Source of the DNA: Moorena sp. SIOASIH
GTDB lineage: Bacteria; Cyanobacteriota; Cyanobacteriia; Cyanobacteriales; Coleofasciculaceae
DNA: 64,000 nucleotides
Direction of reading: 5' to 3'
Assembly: GCF_010671925.1 (NCBI RefSeq)
Contig: NZ_JAAHIH010000005.1
Location: forward strand, 682,001 to 746,000
Shown: piece after piece, positions 24,627 to 33,019 of the stretch
Numbering within the stretch: position 1 is the stretch's first letter
How the letters are laid out: the number at the start of each line of letters is the position of its first letter
The notes under the pieces: generated by a model
Seen by the model: the letters and a program-made list of their open reading frames with translations, nothing else
Database searches by the model: none
What the model was told of the DNA's origin: nothing
Made by a program: the position numbers and the translations under genes

Positions 24627-25820
24627 TCAATTATCCATTGGAAAAGCCCCTGGTCGCACGGTGATTAATTTAGTCTTACCGTTACGAAGCACTTCCACCT
24701 CTAACTGGGCACCAACCTCTGAGGCTTCTACACCCTGCTGAACCTCAGTGGCATTTTTAACTGGTTTCGACGCAACGGTTTTAATGATATCTCCTGATTT
24801 GAAACCAGCTCTCTGGGCGGGGGAGCCTGGCACCACCCGGACGATTAAAACCCCATCATCTTGGTTGACTTTAATGTCAAAGTTTTCGTCGAGATTAATT
24901 TTTTCTCTCAAGTCTGGGGTCAAGGTCACCATCTGAATGCCTAGGTAAGGATGCTCAACTTTACCTTTAGAAAATAGTTGATTAGCAATCCGTTCCGCAG
25001 TTTCCACGGGGATCGCAAACCCTAAGCCTTGGGCATTGGCTCGAATAGCGGTGTTAATCCCAACCACTTCACCAATGGCATTCAACAACGGACCACCAGA
25101 ATTACCAGGGTTAATGGCGGCATCAGTTTGGATAAAGCTGACCCGTTTTTCAGGAACCCCGACCTGGGAACTGGAGCGCCCTAAGGCACTGATGATACCA
25201 ACCGTTACAGTATTATCTAAACCGAGGGGATTACCAATAGCGATCGCCCATTCTCCTGGAGTCAAATTCTCCGCCTTACCCAAGTTGACTGTGGGCAAGT
25301 CTGTTGCTTCAATTTTGACTACGGCTACATCGGTGACTGGGTCAGTGCCTACTACTTGACCGTCAAAGCTGCGACCGTCTTTTAGGGTGACTTTAACTTC
25401 CTCTGTGCCTTCTACAACGTGGGCATTGGTAATCAAGCGTCCATCGGAGCTGAGGATAAACCCTGAGCCGGTGCCTTGCTCGATGCGCGGTTGTGGCATG
25501 GGCAGGTCATCCCCAAAAAAGCGCCTAAAGAAGGGATTTTGGAAGGGTTGTGGGATATCCCGTGATACCTGACGGGCGGCATCGATTCTCACTACTGCCG
25601 GACCTACTTTTTCTACAGCTTTAGCAATGAAATTCAGGTTTTTCTGGGGTGCAACCGTTGATCGTTGTGGCGTGAATGGTTGTAATACTGCTGGAACGAT
25701 TTGTGGGCGTCTGATTACCTCTTGCTCTGCCATGAGATAGCGACTACCCAAAACCCCTGCACCTCCGCCCAAGCCCAGCAATGTCAGATAAACGGTTAGC
25801 TGCTTTAGGGATAAACTCAT
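24627..25820 (-). CDS. HtrA/Deg-family serine protease (HhoA/HhoB/HtrA type)
   Basis: 397 residues. An N-terminal signal/anchor (LTVYLTLLGLGGGAGVLGSR) is followed by a trypsin-like domain with His134 (ITNAHVVEGT), Asp164 (DPVTDVAVV) and Ser241 (NPGNSGGPL). One PDZ domain follows (HPYLGIQMVTLTPDLREKIN to the end). It is a periplasmic or thylakoid-lumen protease/chaperone for damaged proteins. All three cyanobacterial paralogs (HhoA, HhoB, HtrA) share this layout and I cannot tell which one this is. The stop codon is separated from a heptad array by only a few bases, but the C-terminus looks native. Confidence 0.93.
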   Translation of the reverse strand: MSLSLKQLTVYLTLLGLGGGAGVLGSRYLMAEQEVIRRPQIVPAVLQPFTPQRSTVAPQKNLNFIAKAVEKVGPAVVRIDAARQVSRDIPQPFQNPFFRRFFGDDLPMPQPRIEQGTGSGFILSSDGRLITNAHVVEGTEEVKVTLKDGRSFDGQVVGTDPVTDVAVVKIEATDLPTVNLGKAENLTPGEWAIAIGNPLGLDNTVTVGIISALGRSSSQVGVPEKRVSFIQTDAAINPGNSGGPLLNAIGEVVGINTAIRANAQGLGFAIPVETAERIANQLFSKGKVEHPYLGIQMVTLTPDLREKINLDENFDIKVNQDDGVLIVRVVPGSPAQRAGFKSGDIIKTVASKPVKNATEVQQGVEASEVGAQLEVEVLRNGKTKLITVRPGAFPMDN

Positions 25821-26186
25821 GGTTCTAGTAATTTCACTAATTGCTTTTGGGGTCTATATACTTACACTTTACTGAAAAATGAGAAGTGTTGACCGAATAA
25901 TATTGTTAAGTTAGGGAGAATGGGGGGTGAGCAGTCTGATAGGTGTGGTTAGTATGACTAAACCTATAGTATAGCGCTTTTGATAGGAATTTGCTAAACA
26001 GAGCTATTGTTTAGTTGTTGGCTGTTGGGTTTAGAATGCGTTCGCGTAGCGTGACCTATGGTCAATCGCATCCTGTCAATTACAATTCGTTTTGATCACT
26101 GATCAGCAGTTATTACTGAATCGCTGGTGATCAGTGATCAAAAAATCGTGTAAAATTACCAAATTATTAAGTAAATCCCTCAAAAA
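25821..26186. other. Intergenic region with HIP1-type repeat and a long inverted repeat
   Basis: It contains the promoter side of the protease gene. At 26036-26070 there is a GCGTTCGCGTAGCGTGACCT ATGGTCAATCGCA repeat. At 26090-26144 there is an inverted repeat TTTTGATCACTGATCA / TGATCAGTGATCAAAA around a 22-base loop. The hairpin ends 43 bases from the stop of the NB-ARC gene and may be its terminator. Confidence 0.5.
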
Positions 26187-28403
26187 TTAGGGATTATTGA
26201 GGAAATCGCGCAAACTCTCCAGATTATTACGAAAGGTTACAGTGTTAGGATGATTTGACCCTAACGTTCGTTCTGCAATCTCCAAAGCCTCTTGATAGAG
26301 GGGTTCGGCCTGATCATAACGCCCCTGAGCTTGGTAGAGTGTTGCCAGGTTGTTGAGACTTTGGGCTATATCAGGATGGTCTTCACCCAGCAGCTGCTTT
26401 CTCATCTCCAAAGCCTGTTGATGGAGGGGTTCGGCTTGAAGATACCGCCCCTGAGCATAGTACAGTGCAGCCAGATTGTTGAAACTTTGGGCTACATCGG
26501 GATGGTGGTGACCCAGCCGCTGTTTTCTCATTTCCAATGCCTGTTTAGAGAGGGGTTCGGCCTCATCATACCGCCCCTGAGCATAGTACAGTGCAGCCAG
26601 ATTGTTGAGACTGTCGGCGACATCGGGATGGTTTTCACACAGCACCAGCAGCTGCTTTCCTATCTTCAAAGCCTGTTGATACAGGAGTTCGGCTTGAAGA
26701 TACCGCCCCTGATCATCGTAAAGTCCAGCCAGGTTGTTGAGAGTTTTGGCCACATGGGGATGGTGGTGACCCAGCTGCTGCTTTGTGATCTCCAATGCCT
26801 TGTGATAGAGGGTTTCGGCTTGATCATACCGCCCCTGAGCATGGTAGAGTAATGCCAGGTTGTTGAGACTTTCGGCCACATCGGGATGGTCTTCACCCAG
26901 CTGCTTCTTCAACAGCTCCAAAGCCTCATCATACCGCCCCTGAGCATGGTAGAGTAATGCCAGGTTGTTGAGACTTTCGGCCACATCGGGATGGTCTTCA
27001 CCCAGCAGCCGCTTTATCATATCCAATGCCCGTTTATAGAGGGGTTCGGCTTGATAATACAGCCCCTGATCATCGTAAAGTCCAGCCAGGTTGTTGAGAC
27101 TTTCGGCCACATGGGGATGGTGGTGACCCAAGCGGCTTCTAGTTATCTTTAAACATTGCTGATACCACAGTTCAGCCTGGTCATAGATACCTTGACCGTG
27201 ATATAATTTCCCTAAGCTAGCAAAGGGCTTTATTATATCTTCATCCCTGATCCAGTCAGTTAGAACGGTAGCAGTTTCGGCTAAATGACGGATGAGGGGG
27301 CTAACTACTGCAATAATTTCTTTAGTTGGTGTATAAGGAATTTTTGGAATTTTTTCTGCTACAGCTACCATTGTTCGACAAAAGCTTCTCTTGTAGCTAT
27401 CGGCCTCTGGTAATTGAGCCAGCTTGGTAAGCAAGAATTCTCGCATCAGTTGATGGAGTTGATAGGTTTTATGTTCAGTCAGTTTTAAAAGATTACGATT
27501 GACCAGAAAGCGATCGCGTAATTCTTCTAATTCTTCTTGTTCTTCTTCCCAGTCATCTTCATCTTCAGTTTCGATAACACAAGACTCTACCAGGAACCAA
27601 TCAAAAGGAGCTTGAGCAAACAGACTCAAACGACATCCCAACTGCTGGGCTTCTAGTGGCAACTCCTGCCACGATAATTCAAATGCTGCTGCTACTCCCA
27701 ACTGGGCTGTCATCTCTCCTTGCTCTGTGGGGTCAAGTAATGCCTTAGCTGCTAATTTCTTTTTCTCTAAACGTTTCTGAACGTTAGCAATAGTTAAATT
27801 CGGATGTATATCTAAATATCGTCCGACTAACTCCAAACCCAAGGGCAAATAACCCAACCATTCACATAGGGCTTCTGCTTCGTTTAGTTCGTTATCAATG
27901 CGCTCTTTAGCAACAAGGCTACGCAATAATTCCAATGCTGCTTCTGGAGATAATACATCCAAGTCAATTCGTTGGTAAGAAGCCCCTGGGTGCTGACGAC
28001 TAGTAATCAGTACCTTGAAGCGGGATTGAGCTGGCGGTAAGTAGGGTTTAATTCTCTGTTTATAGTCCTTGCCGAAAGAAGGGACATCATCCAGCACGAT
28101 TAATACTGTTCCTTCTGGCCAATTTCTCCAGCAGTATCTTACCTGGTCGTTGAACTCTAGTTCATCTGGAATCGTTAATCCTAATTCCGTACGCCCAAAC
28201 CTAACAAGTTGAGTCCCAAGATCTGCACCGCGCACCGATAACCAGCACAAACCCCCAGAATACTTATCCTGATATTTCAGAGCATATTGTAGAGCTAACT
28301 CGGTTTTGCCCACACCGCCCATTCCGGCAATGGCACAAATTGCTAGTTTATCAGTCTGTTGAAGTTCCCGATGGAGCTGTTCAAGTTGATCTTGTCTTCC
28401 CAC
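26187..28403 (-). CDS. NB-ARC + TPR protein (C-terminal part of an NLR-like gene split by TAG)
   Basis: 738 residues. NB-ARC: IAGMGGVGKTELALQYALKY (P-loop), VLIVLDDVPSF (Walker B), VLITSRQHP (sensor/RNBS-B), LGYLPLGLELVGRYL (GLPL-like motif), a winged-helix region and a YQLHQLMREFLL (MHD-like) segment. Then about eight kinesin-light-chain-type TPRs of 42 residues (HPDVAESLNNLALLYHAQGR); one is shortened by about nine residues. Such STAND ATPases oligomerise on sensing a ligand. The GTG used as start has no ribosome binding site. The frame continues upstream through 25 sense codons (including RGTPHF before VGRQDQ) to the TAG that ends the hydrolase gene at 28479. The two therefore look like one gene of about 1,040 codons interrupted by a single amber codon. 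Confidence 0.85.
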   Translation of the reverse strand: MGRQDQLEQLHRELQQTDKLAICAIAGMGGVGKTELALQYALKYQDKYSGGLCWLSVRGADLGTQLVRFGRTELGLTIPDELEFNDQVRYCWRNWPEGTVLIVLDDVPSFGKDYKQRIKPYLPPAQSRFKVLITSRQHPGASYQRIDLDVLSPEAALELLRSLVAKERIDNELNEAEALCEWLGYLPLGLELVGRYLDIHPNLTIANVQKRLEKKKLAAKALLDPTEQGEMTAQLGVAAAFELSWQELPLEAQQLGCRLSLFAQAPFDWFLVESCVIETEDEDDWEEEQEELEELRDRFLVNRNLLKLTEHKTYQLHQLMREFLLTKLAQLPEADSYKRSFCRTMVAVAEKIPKIPYTPTKEIIAVVSPLIRHLAETATVLTDWIRDEDIIKPFASLGKLYHGQGIYDQAELWYQQCLKITRSRLGHHHPHVAESLNNLAGLYDDQGLYYQAEPLYKRALDMIKRLLGEDHPDVAESLNNLALLYHAQGRYDEALELLKKQLGEDHPDVAESLNNLALLYHAQGRYDQAETLYHKALEITKQQLGHHHPHVAKTLNNLAGLYDDQGRYLQAELLYQQALKIGKQLLVLCENHPDVADSLNNLAALYYAQGRYDEAEPLSKQALEMRKQRLGHHHPDVAQSFNNLAALYYAQGRYLQAEPLHQQALEMRKQLLGEDHPDIAQSLNNLATLYQAQGRYDQAEPLYQEALEIAERTLGSNHPNTVTFRNNLESLRDFLNNP

Positions 28404-28478
28404 AAAGTGGGGAGTGCCACGATTAGTAATGTTAGTGGGGGGATTTAACTTTGTCCGTTCCCGGTCGGACGACTTCAG

Positions 28479-29315
28479 CTAATGCTCATGAATACGAATC
28501 TCGTCAACATAAACTGTTCCCTTGCTGTCATCCTTTAGGCGTACAGGAGTGTTGAGGCATTCTTTGATAAATTTCTTGACACCAAGATAGACCTGACTGT
28601 TTTGAGACTCTGGTTTGCATAGGTCAATATGGTTCTTTGCTATGGCAACCGGCTTCACTTTTTCAATGCCTGGGTTGGCACTATCTGGGTCTACCACTAA
28701 AATTCCTTTGAAAGGCTGGGTTTCATAATAGACCTTTGTAGCAATTCCTAAACTCCGAACATTTTCTCGATACCACTCATTTAATTCCCGTAACTGAGGG
28801 TGATGAGCTTTTAGTTCCTCCACAGTTACGGTGGTTCGTGACAAAACGCTAATATTATCAATTAAATTAGCTAGATTAGCACCAGTGTGGGGAGTACCCA
28901 GAAATACAATCCCTGTAGTCTTCTCAAGAATAGCTTGCTTTTGAAAGGTCAACGCACTGTTAAGCATTTTCTTGACTAAAAGCCCGCCCATACTGTGAGC
29001 AATAAATACTAATGGACGCTTGCCAATATCGTGGATATCTAACCAATCTAATAAATTACTGGCTTGATCGAAAAGGGGCATACTGCTGTTGCTTTTCCAG
29101 TTTTTCCCTTCAGCGTTATACCCAAAAGACCAGATGTTAAGACCTAGCTGATCGTTTCCTAACCACACTGGCCAGAAGTGATCATCATCCTGTTTTCCCT
29201 CGGGATGCCACGTGCTGATCGCATTCCCTCCCAGCCCGTGAACAAACACCACATCCGCACTGGGTAATGAGTCCTGGTGGCTTGAGATTTTTATCAAGCC
29301 GGTTAATTTACTCAA
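28479..29315 (-). CDS. PGAP1/DUF676-like alpha/beta hydrolase (N-terminal effector module)
   Basis: 278 residues. The lipase/esterase fold is evident: VVFVHGLGGNAISTWHP (oxyanion loop), LVFIAHSMGGLLVKKML (nucleophilic Ser in HSMGG), GIVFLGTPHTGANLANLI, a candidate catalytic Asp in VVDPDSANPG and the His in IAKNHIDLCKP. The module is about 90% identical to residues 1-255 of the protein at 29711-31372. It ends RIHEH and TAG, and the same frame continues into the NB-ARC protein. Hydrolase-NB-ARC-TPR fusions of this order are known in NLR-like proteins of fungi and bacteria, so the natural product is probably a fused sensor-effector. The TAG may be a real mutation, a sequencing error or a readthrough site. 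Confidence 0.85.
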   Translation of the reverse strand: MSKLTGLIKISSHQDSLPSADVVFVHGLGGNAISTWHPEGKQDDDHFWPVWLGNDQLGLNIWSFGYNAEGKNWKSNSSMPLFDQASNLLDWLDIHDIGKRPLVFIAHSMGGLLVKKMLNSALTFQKQAILEKTTGIVFLGTPHTGANLANLIDNISVLSRTTVTVEELKAHHPQLRELNEWYRENVRSLGIATKVYYETQPFKGILVVDPDSANPGIEKVKPVAIAKNHIDLCKPESQNSQVYLGVKKFIKECLNTPVRLKDDSKGTVYVDEIRIHEH

Positions 29316-29710
29316 GGATTAGCCTCCAGTTAATTATATAGCATTAACCAGTAGATGCTTTAAACCCAATCTATATATAGTTTAACACAGGAAAATATCG
29401 GGAGTAGGGAACAGGGAACAGGGAACAGGGAACAGGGAACAGGTAATGAAAATTATCACAATTCATTTACGATTAGTATAATTTATTTTCGGATATATTT
29501 CCCATTTTGTACGATTTATTGTTTCAGTATCTCTCGATAAAACTACTCAAAAAAAAATGCGATTCTTTCAAAGATACGCTACGCGAACGGTAATATTTTT
29601 TCTGGATGCATCTTACTTTTACTGTTTGACCCGGTGGTGCGTTACGGGGCGGACTATCCCAAGGCTGGCCCTTGAGCAAACAATTAGGGCAAGTCCGCCC
29701 CTAACGCACC
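29316..29710. repeat. Duplicated intergenic block (left copy)
   Basis: 395 bases that match 31373-31789 nearly base for base: leader sequence after the hydrolase ATG, a heptad array (GGGAACA here), TTTTCGGATATATTTCCCAT onward, and a terminal hairpin GGTGCGTTACGGGGCGGACT / AAGTCCGCCCCTAACGCACC (29636-29655 with 29691-29710). The hairpin abuts the stop codon of the next gene and can act as its terminator. No gene is seen. Confidence 0.8.
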
Positions 29711-31372
29711 CTACGCAACTACCCGAGCCACACGAAAACCGACCTTGACTACCGTGAAAATGCTCACATTAATATTAAACACATTAACATTAGAGTAGTA
29801 GAAGCGGAAGGCAGAACGGCACTCCCCAGGAATGGTGTTCCACGAGCCGCCCCGCATACTATAATGATAAAAAGGATTAAAATATTTACTCCAGACACTC
29901 CCATCTGTAGGGGCTCCTTTGTAATGATCATGGTAATCATCCCCACACCACTCCCAAACATTGCCGTGCATATCGTATAAGCCAAAGCTGTTGGGAGGAA
30001 AACTTCCTACTGGGGTGGTTTCTTTTCGATATTCCCCTTTTGTTTCCTCTGCATAAGTATCGGAAGCATTATAATTAGCTAATTTACTGGTTATGGTCTC
30101 TCCATAATGGAATGGTGTGGTAGTTCTTGCTCTACAGGCGTATTCCCATTCCGCTTCACTGGGTAATCTGTATTCCGTTCCTGTATATTCAGAGAGGCGA
30201 TCGCAAAATTCCACTGCATCGAACCAGTTTACTTGCTCTACTGGTCGATTATCTCCTTTAAACTCAGAGGGGTCTGGATCTAAGTCCCGGTTAACTTTTG
30301 GGAGGTTGTTAACCACAGCTCTCCATTGCGCCTGGGTTACCTGATATTTCCCCAGGAAAAAGGGTTGAATGCTTACTTGGTGTACAGGTCTTTCCCTATA
30401 ATCACTCCAGCTCTCGCTTTTCGAGGAACCCATTAAGAACCTTCCTTTTGGGATATACACCATTTCTAGGTCTACTCCATCCCCCAGATCTTTAGTGAAA
30501 TAATCCGCTTGCTGGGATTCTCGATTGATGATTAGTCCTTTTTTGTTAACTGTTACTACTTCAAAGCGAAACGGCTTTAATGTTGTTGATCCTCCGCTTG
30601 GAATCGGTTTGAGGCATTCGTCAATAAATTTCCTGACACCAAGATAGACCTGACTGTTTTGAGACTCTGGTTTGCATAGGTCAATATGGTTCTTTGCTAT
30701 AGCAACCGGCTTCACTTTTTCAATGCCTGGGTTAGCACTATCTGGGTCTACCACTAAAATTCCTTTGAAAGGCTGGGTTTCATAATAGACCTTTGTAGCA
30801 ATTCCTAAACTCCGAACTTTTTCTCGATACCACTCATTTAATTCCCGTAACTGAGGGGAATGAGCTTTTAGTTCCTCCACACTTACGGTGGTTCGTGCCA
30901 GAACGCTAATATTATCAATTAAATTAGCTAGATTAGCACCAGTGTGGGGAGTACCCAGAAATACAATCCCTTTAGTCTGTTCAAGAATAGCTTGCTTTTG
31001 AAAGGTCAACGCACTGCTAAGCATTTTTTTGACTAAAAGCCCGCCCATACTGTGAGTAATAAATACTAATGGACGCTTGCCAAGATCGTGGATATTTAAC
31101 CAATCTAATAAATTACTGGCTTGATCGAAAAGGGGCATACTGCTGTTGCTTTTCCAGTTTGTCCCTTCAGCGTCATACCCAAAAGACCAGATATTAAGAC
31201 CTAGCTGATCGTTTCCTAACCAAAGTGGCCAGAAGTCATAATCATCCCGTTTTTCCTTAGGATGCCACGTGCTTATCCCATTCCCTCCCAGCCCGTGAAC
31301 AAACACCACATCTGCCTTGGCAAATGAGTCCTGGTGGCTTGAGATTTTTATCAAGCCGGTTAATTTACTCAA
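29711..31372 (-). CDS. Alpha/beta hydrolase fused to FGE-sulfatase (C-type-lectin fold) domain, candidate diversified protein
   Basis: 553 residues. Residues 1-255 are the hydrolase module (VHGLGGNGISTWHP, FITHSMGGLLVKKML, LGTPHTGANLANLI). Residues ~300-553 are an FGE-sulfatase domain: MVYIPKGRFLMGSSKSESWS, RPVHQVSIQPFFLGKYQVTQ, NRPVEQVNWFDAVEFCDRLS, YRLPSEAEWEYACRA, GLYDMHGNVWEWCGDDY and MRGGSWNTIPGECRSAFRF. Normally RGGSW..CRSA is followed by about 14 mixed residues and GFR. Here 23 residues intervene, almost all F, Y, S, N, V, I or T, then GFRVARVVA. That composition is the mark of variable regions of diversity-generating retroelements. No reverse transcriptase is in the window. Confidence 0.85.
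   Translation of the reverse strand: MSKLTGLIKISSHQDSFAKADVVFVHGLGGNGISTWHPKEKRDDYDFWPLWLGNDQLGLNIWSFGYDAEGTNWKSNSSMPLFDQASNLLDWLNIHDLGKRPLVFITHSMGGLLVKKMLSSALTFQKQAILEQTKGIVFLGTPHTGANLANLIDNISVLARTTVSVEELKAHSPQLRELNEWYREKVRSLGIATKVYYETQPFKGILVVDPDSANPGIEKVKPVAIAKNHIDLCKPESQNSQVYLGVRKFIDECLKPIPSGGSTTLKPFRFEVVTVNKKGLIINRESQQADYFTKDLGDGVDLEMVYIPKGRFLMGSSKSESWSDYRERPVHQVSIQPFFLGKYQVTQAQWRAVVNNLPKVNRDLDPDPSEFKGDNRPVEQVNWFDAVEFCDRLSEYTGTEYRLPSEAEWEYACRARTTTPFHYGETITSKLANYNASDTYAEETKGEYRKETTPVGSFPPNSFGLYDMHGNVWEWCGDDYHDHYKGAPTDGSVWSKYFNPFYHYSMRGGSWNTIPGECRSAFRFYYSNVNVFNINVSIFTVVKVGFRVARVVA
29738..29839 (-). other. Candidate DGR variable region
   Basis: It covers the codons from AAC after GGCTCGTGG to the GGT of GGTTTTCGT. 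The codons TTC, TAC, AAT, GTT, TTT, ATT, AGC and ACC are all AAY with one or two first/second-position changes. Invariant flanks (RGGSW, ECRSA, GFRV) match the family. The immediately downstream GGGGCGGACT hairpin would sit where homing hairpins lie in known systems. The template and reverse transcriptase would have to be elsewhere in the genome. Confidence 0.45.
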
Positions 31373-31810
31373 GGATTAGCCTCCAGTTAATTATATAGTA
31401 TTAACTAGTAGATGCTTAAAACCCAATCTCGATTTAGTTTAACACAGAGAAATATAGGGAGTAGGGAGTAGGGAGTAGGGAGTAGGGAGTAGGGAGTAGG
31501 GAGTAGGGAGTAGGGAGTAGGGAACAAAAATTATGACCATTTATTGATGATTAGTATAATTTATTTTCGGATATATTTCCCATTTTGTACGATTTATTGT
31601 TTCCATGTATCTCGATAAAATTACTCATAAAAAAAACGCGATTCTTTCAAAGATACGCCACGGGAACGGTAATATTTTTTCTGGATGCATCTTACTTTTA
31701 CTGTTTGACCCGGTGGTGCGTTACGGGGCGGACTATCCCAAGGCTGGCCCTTGAGCAAAAAATTAGGGCAAGTCCGCCCCTAACGCACCCTACGCAACTA
31801 CCCGAGCCAC
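31373..31810. repeat. Duplicated intergenic block (right copy) with a scar of a third gene
   Basis: It matches 29316-29710 throughout, with a GGGAGTA heptad array and the same hairpin (31715-31789). Homology continues about 21 bases past the hairpin (CTACGCAACTACCCGAGCCA C), which is the complement of the last codons VARVVA* of an FGE protein. A third tandem gene therefore once stood upstream and is now lost. Confidence 0.75.
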
Positions 31811-32004
31811 TGAAAGAGACGCTACGCGATCGCATTTCAAAATTTACCCTCTGTTCCCGATTCCCGATTCCCGATTCCCGATTCCCGATTCCCGATTCCC
31901 GATTCTAAATTCTTAATTCTTAATTCTTAATTCTTAATTCTTAATTCTTAATTCTTAATTTCATTTTCTTTCAATACCTCCTCAAAAAAAAATTCTAAAA
32001 CCCC
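31811..32004. repeat. Heptad arrays
   Basis: GAGACGCTACGCGATCGCAT (HIP1 type), then CCCGATT heptads (31856-31905), then TTCTTAA heptads (31905-31960). No gene is seen. Confidence 0.65.
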
Positions 32005-32033
32005 TTGACACCATTATTTATAATCGTTATAAT
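32005..32033 (+). promoter_or_regulatory. Consensus sigma-70-type promoter
   Basis: TTGACA (32005-32010), a 17-base spacer and TATAAT (32028-32033) are exact consensus. The only downstream gene is the small protein starting at 32066, so the leader is very short. Confidence 0.8.
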
Positions 32034-32065
32034 TATATTATAAAAATCAAACAAAGGTTTTGACA

Positions 32066-32320
32066 ATGACTGAAGAGTTTATCCCAAACGAAAACAACAA
32101 TCCTGAAGAGATTACTCCCGCTAATACTCCTCAGGAACCTTCTCCAAAAAAATACCCAGTTAAGCACATTTTGAAAGGGTCACGTAAGGCAATAATCAAA
32201 AGCATGCATACCCTTTATGCACTGCGTTACGCGGAAATCTCGGAGTGGAGCCCCCTTCAGCCCACTGGCATCCCAGGGGAATTCATCACCATGATGACCA
32301 AATACCTGATTATCGATTAA
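32066..32320 (+). CDS. Conserved small cyanobacterial protein of unknown function
   Basis: 84 residues from ATG at 32066; a TTG at 32060 is possible but less likely. The N-terminal 30 residues are acidic and Pro-rich and probably disordered. The C-terminal 50 (KHILKGSRKAIIKSMHTLYA, EISEWSPLQPTGIPGEFITM, MTKYLIID) look like a compact conserved domain. I associate this pattern with hypothetical proteins of cyanobacteria but know no function. It has a perfect promoter and its own terminator at 32423, so it is probably strongly transcribed as a single gene. Confidence 0.65.
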   Translation: MTEEFIPNENNNPEEITPANTPQEPSPKKYPVKHILKGSRKAIIKSMHTLYALRYAEISEWSPLQPTGIPGEFITMMTKYLIID

Positions 32321-32422
32321 AGTAAATTAGGGGGGGTAACCCCCCTGGCCAGAACATCAGGTCTCATCACATGGGATTGTGTTTAGGTTTGGTTTAAAAA
32401 TTGTAGTCATCATCAAAACCTC

Positions 32423-32457
32423 TAGCCGTGGAAAAGATTTCTGCGGCTATTTTTTTT
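32423..32457 (+). terminator. Rho-independent terminator
   Basis: TAGCCG..CGGCTA stem with the loop TGGAAAAGATTTCTG, followed by eight T residues. It ends transcription of the small gene at 32066-32320. Confidence 0.85.
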
Positions 32458-32742
32458 GGGAAGTTGAAGGTTATGAGGTTGAAGGTTATGAGTTTGAAGG
32501 TTGAAGGTTAGGATGTTGAAGGTTTAAGGTTAGGATGTTGAAGGTTGAAGGTTATGAGGTTGAAGGTTGAAGGTTAGGATGTTGAAGGTTTAAGGTTAGG
32601 ATGTTGAAGGTTTAAGATTAGGATGTTTAAGGTTATTAAGGTTGAATTTTGTTCGCCCTTAGTCTTTCAGTAGGGTATAGCAATCAGTTTAGGAATTGTG
32701 AGAATTGTTGATGCCATTTCCCTACTCCCTACTCCCTACTCC
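32458..32742. repeat. Tandem repeats between convergent genes
   Basis: 32462-32650 is a degenerate array built from GGTTGAAGGTTATGA and GGATGTTGAAGGTTTAA units, unlike the heptads elsewhere. 32716-32790 is CCCTACT and CCCTGTT heptads that run into the 3' end of the next gene. Confidence 0.65.
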
Positions 32743-32991
32743 CTACTCCCTACTCCCTGTTCCCTGTTCCCTGTTCCCTATTCCCTTGACTTGATAAGCT
32801 TTAGCAGAAGCTCTCAACCAAGTAAATGCTCCGGTCGCGAAGGGAATTAGTAAAAAAAGGGTACCAAATGTCAGGGGATGTTCTCTTACATATTCGCTGT
32901 AAACCATCACTGCTATTGCTGAGCCACAATAAATTAACCCACACAGGGGAATAGCAATTACTAGTAAAGCAAATTTAGTATCTTTATCCAT
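32743..32991 (-). CDS. Small membrane protein with repeat-encoded tail
   Basis: 82 residues, with two predicted membrane helices (FALLVIAIPLCGLIYCGSAI and FGTLFLLIPFATGAFTWL). No family is recognised. The last ~13 residues (GIGNREQGTGSRE) come from heptad DNA, so the original C-terminus was near AYQVK. A GGAGTTTC-like ribosome binding site is only weakly visible. Confidence 0.45.
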   Translation of the reverse strand: MDKDTKFALLVIAIPLCGLIYCGSAIAVMVYSEYVREHPLTFGTLFLLIPFATGAFTWLRASAKAYQVKGIGNREQGTGSRE

Positions 32992-33019
32992 AGGAGTTTC
33001 AGTAGTTTTGATTGTTTTA

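Noticed and set aside
26292..26852. 186-codon frame antisense to the TPR repeats
   Set aside because: It is periodic only because the TPR-coding DNA is periodic; it is a shadow of the real gene.
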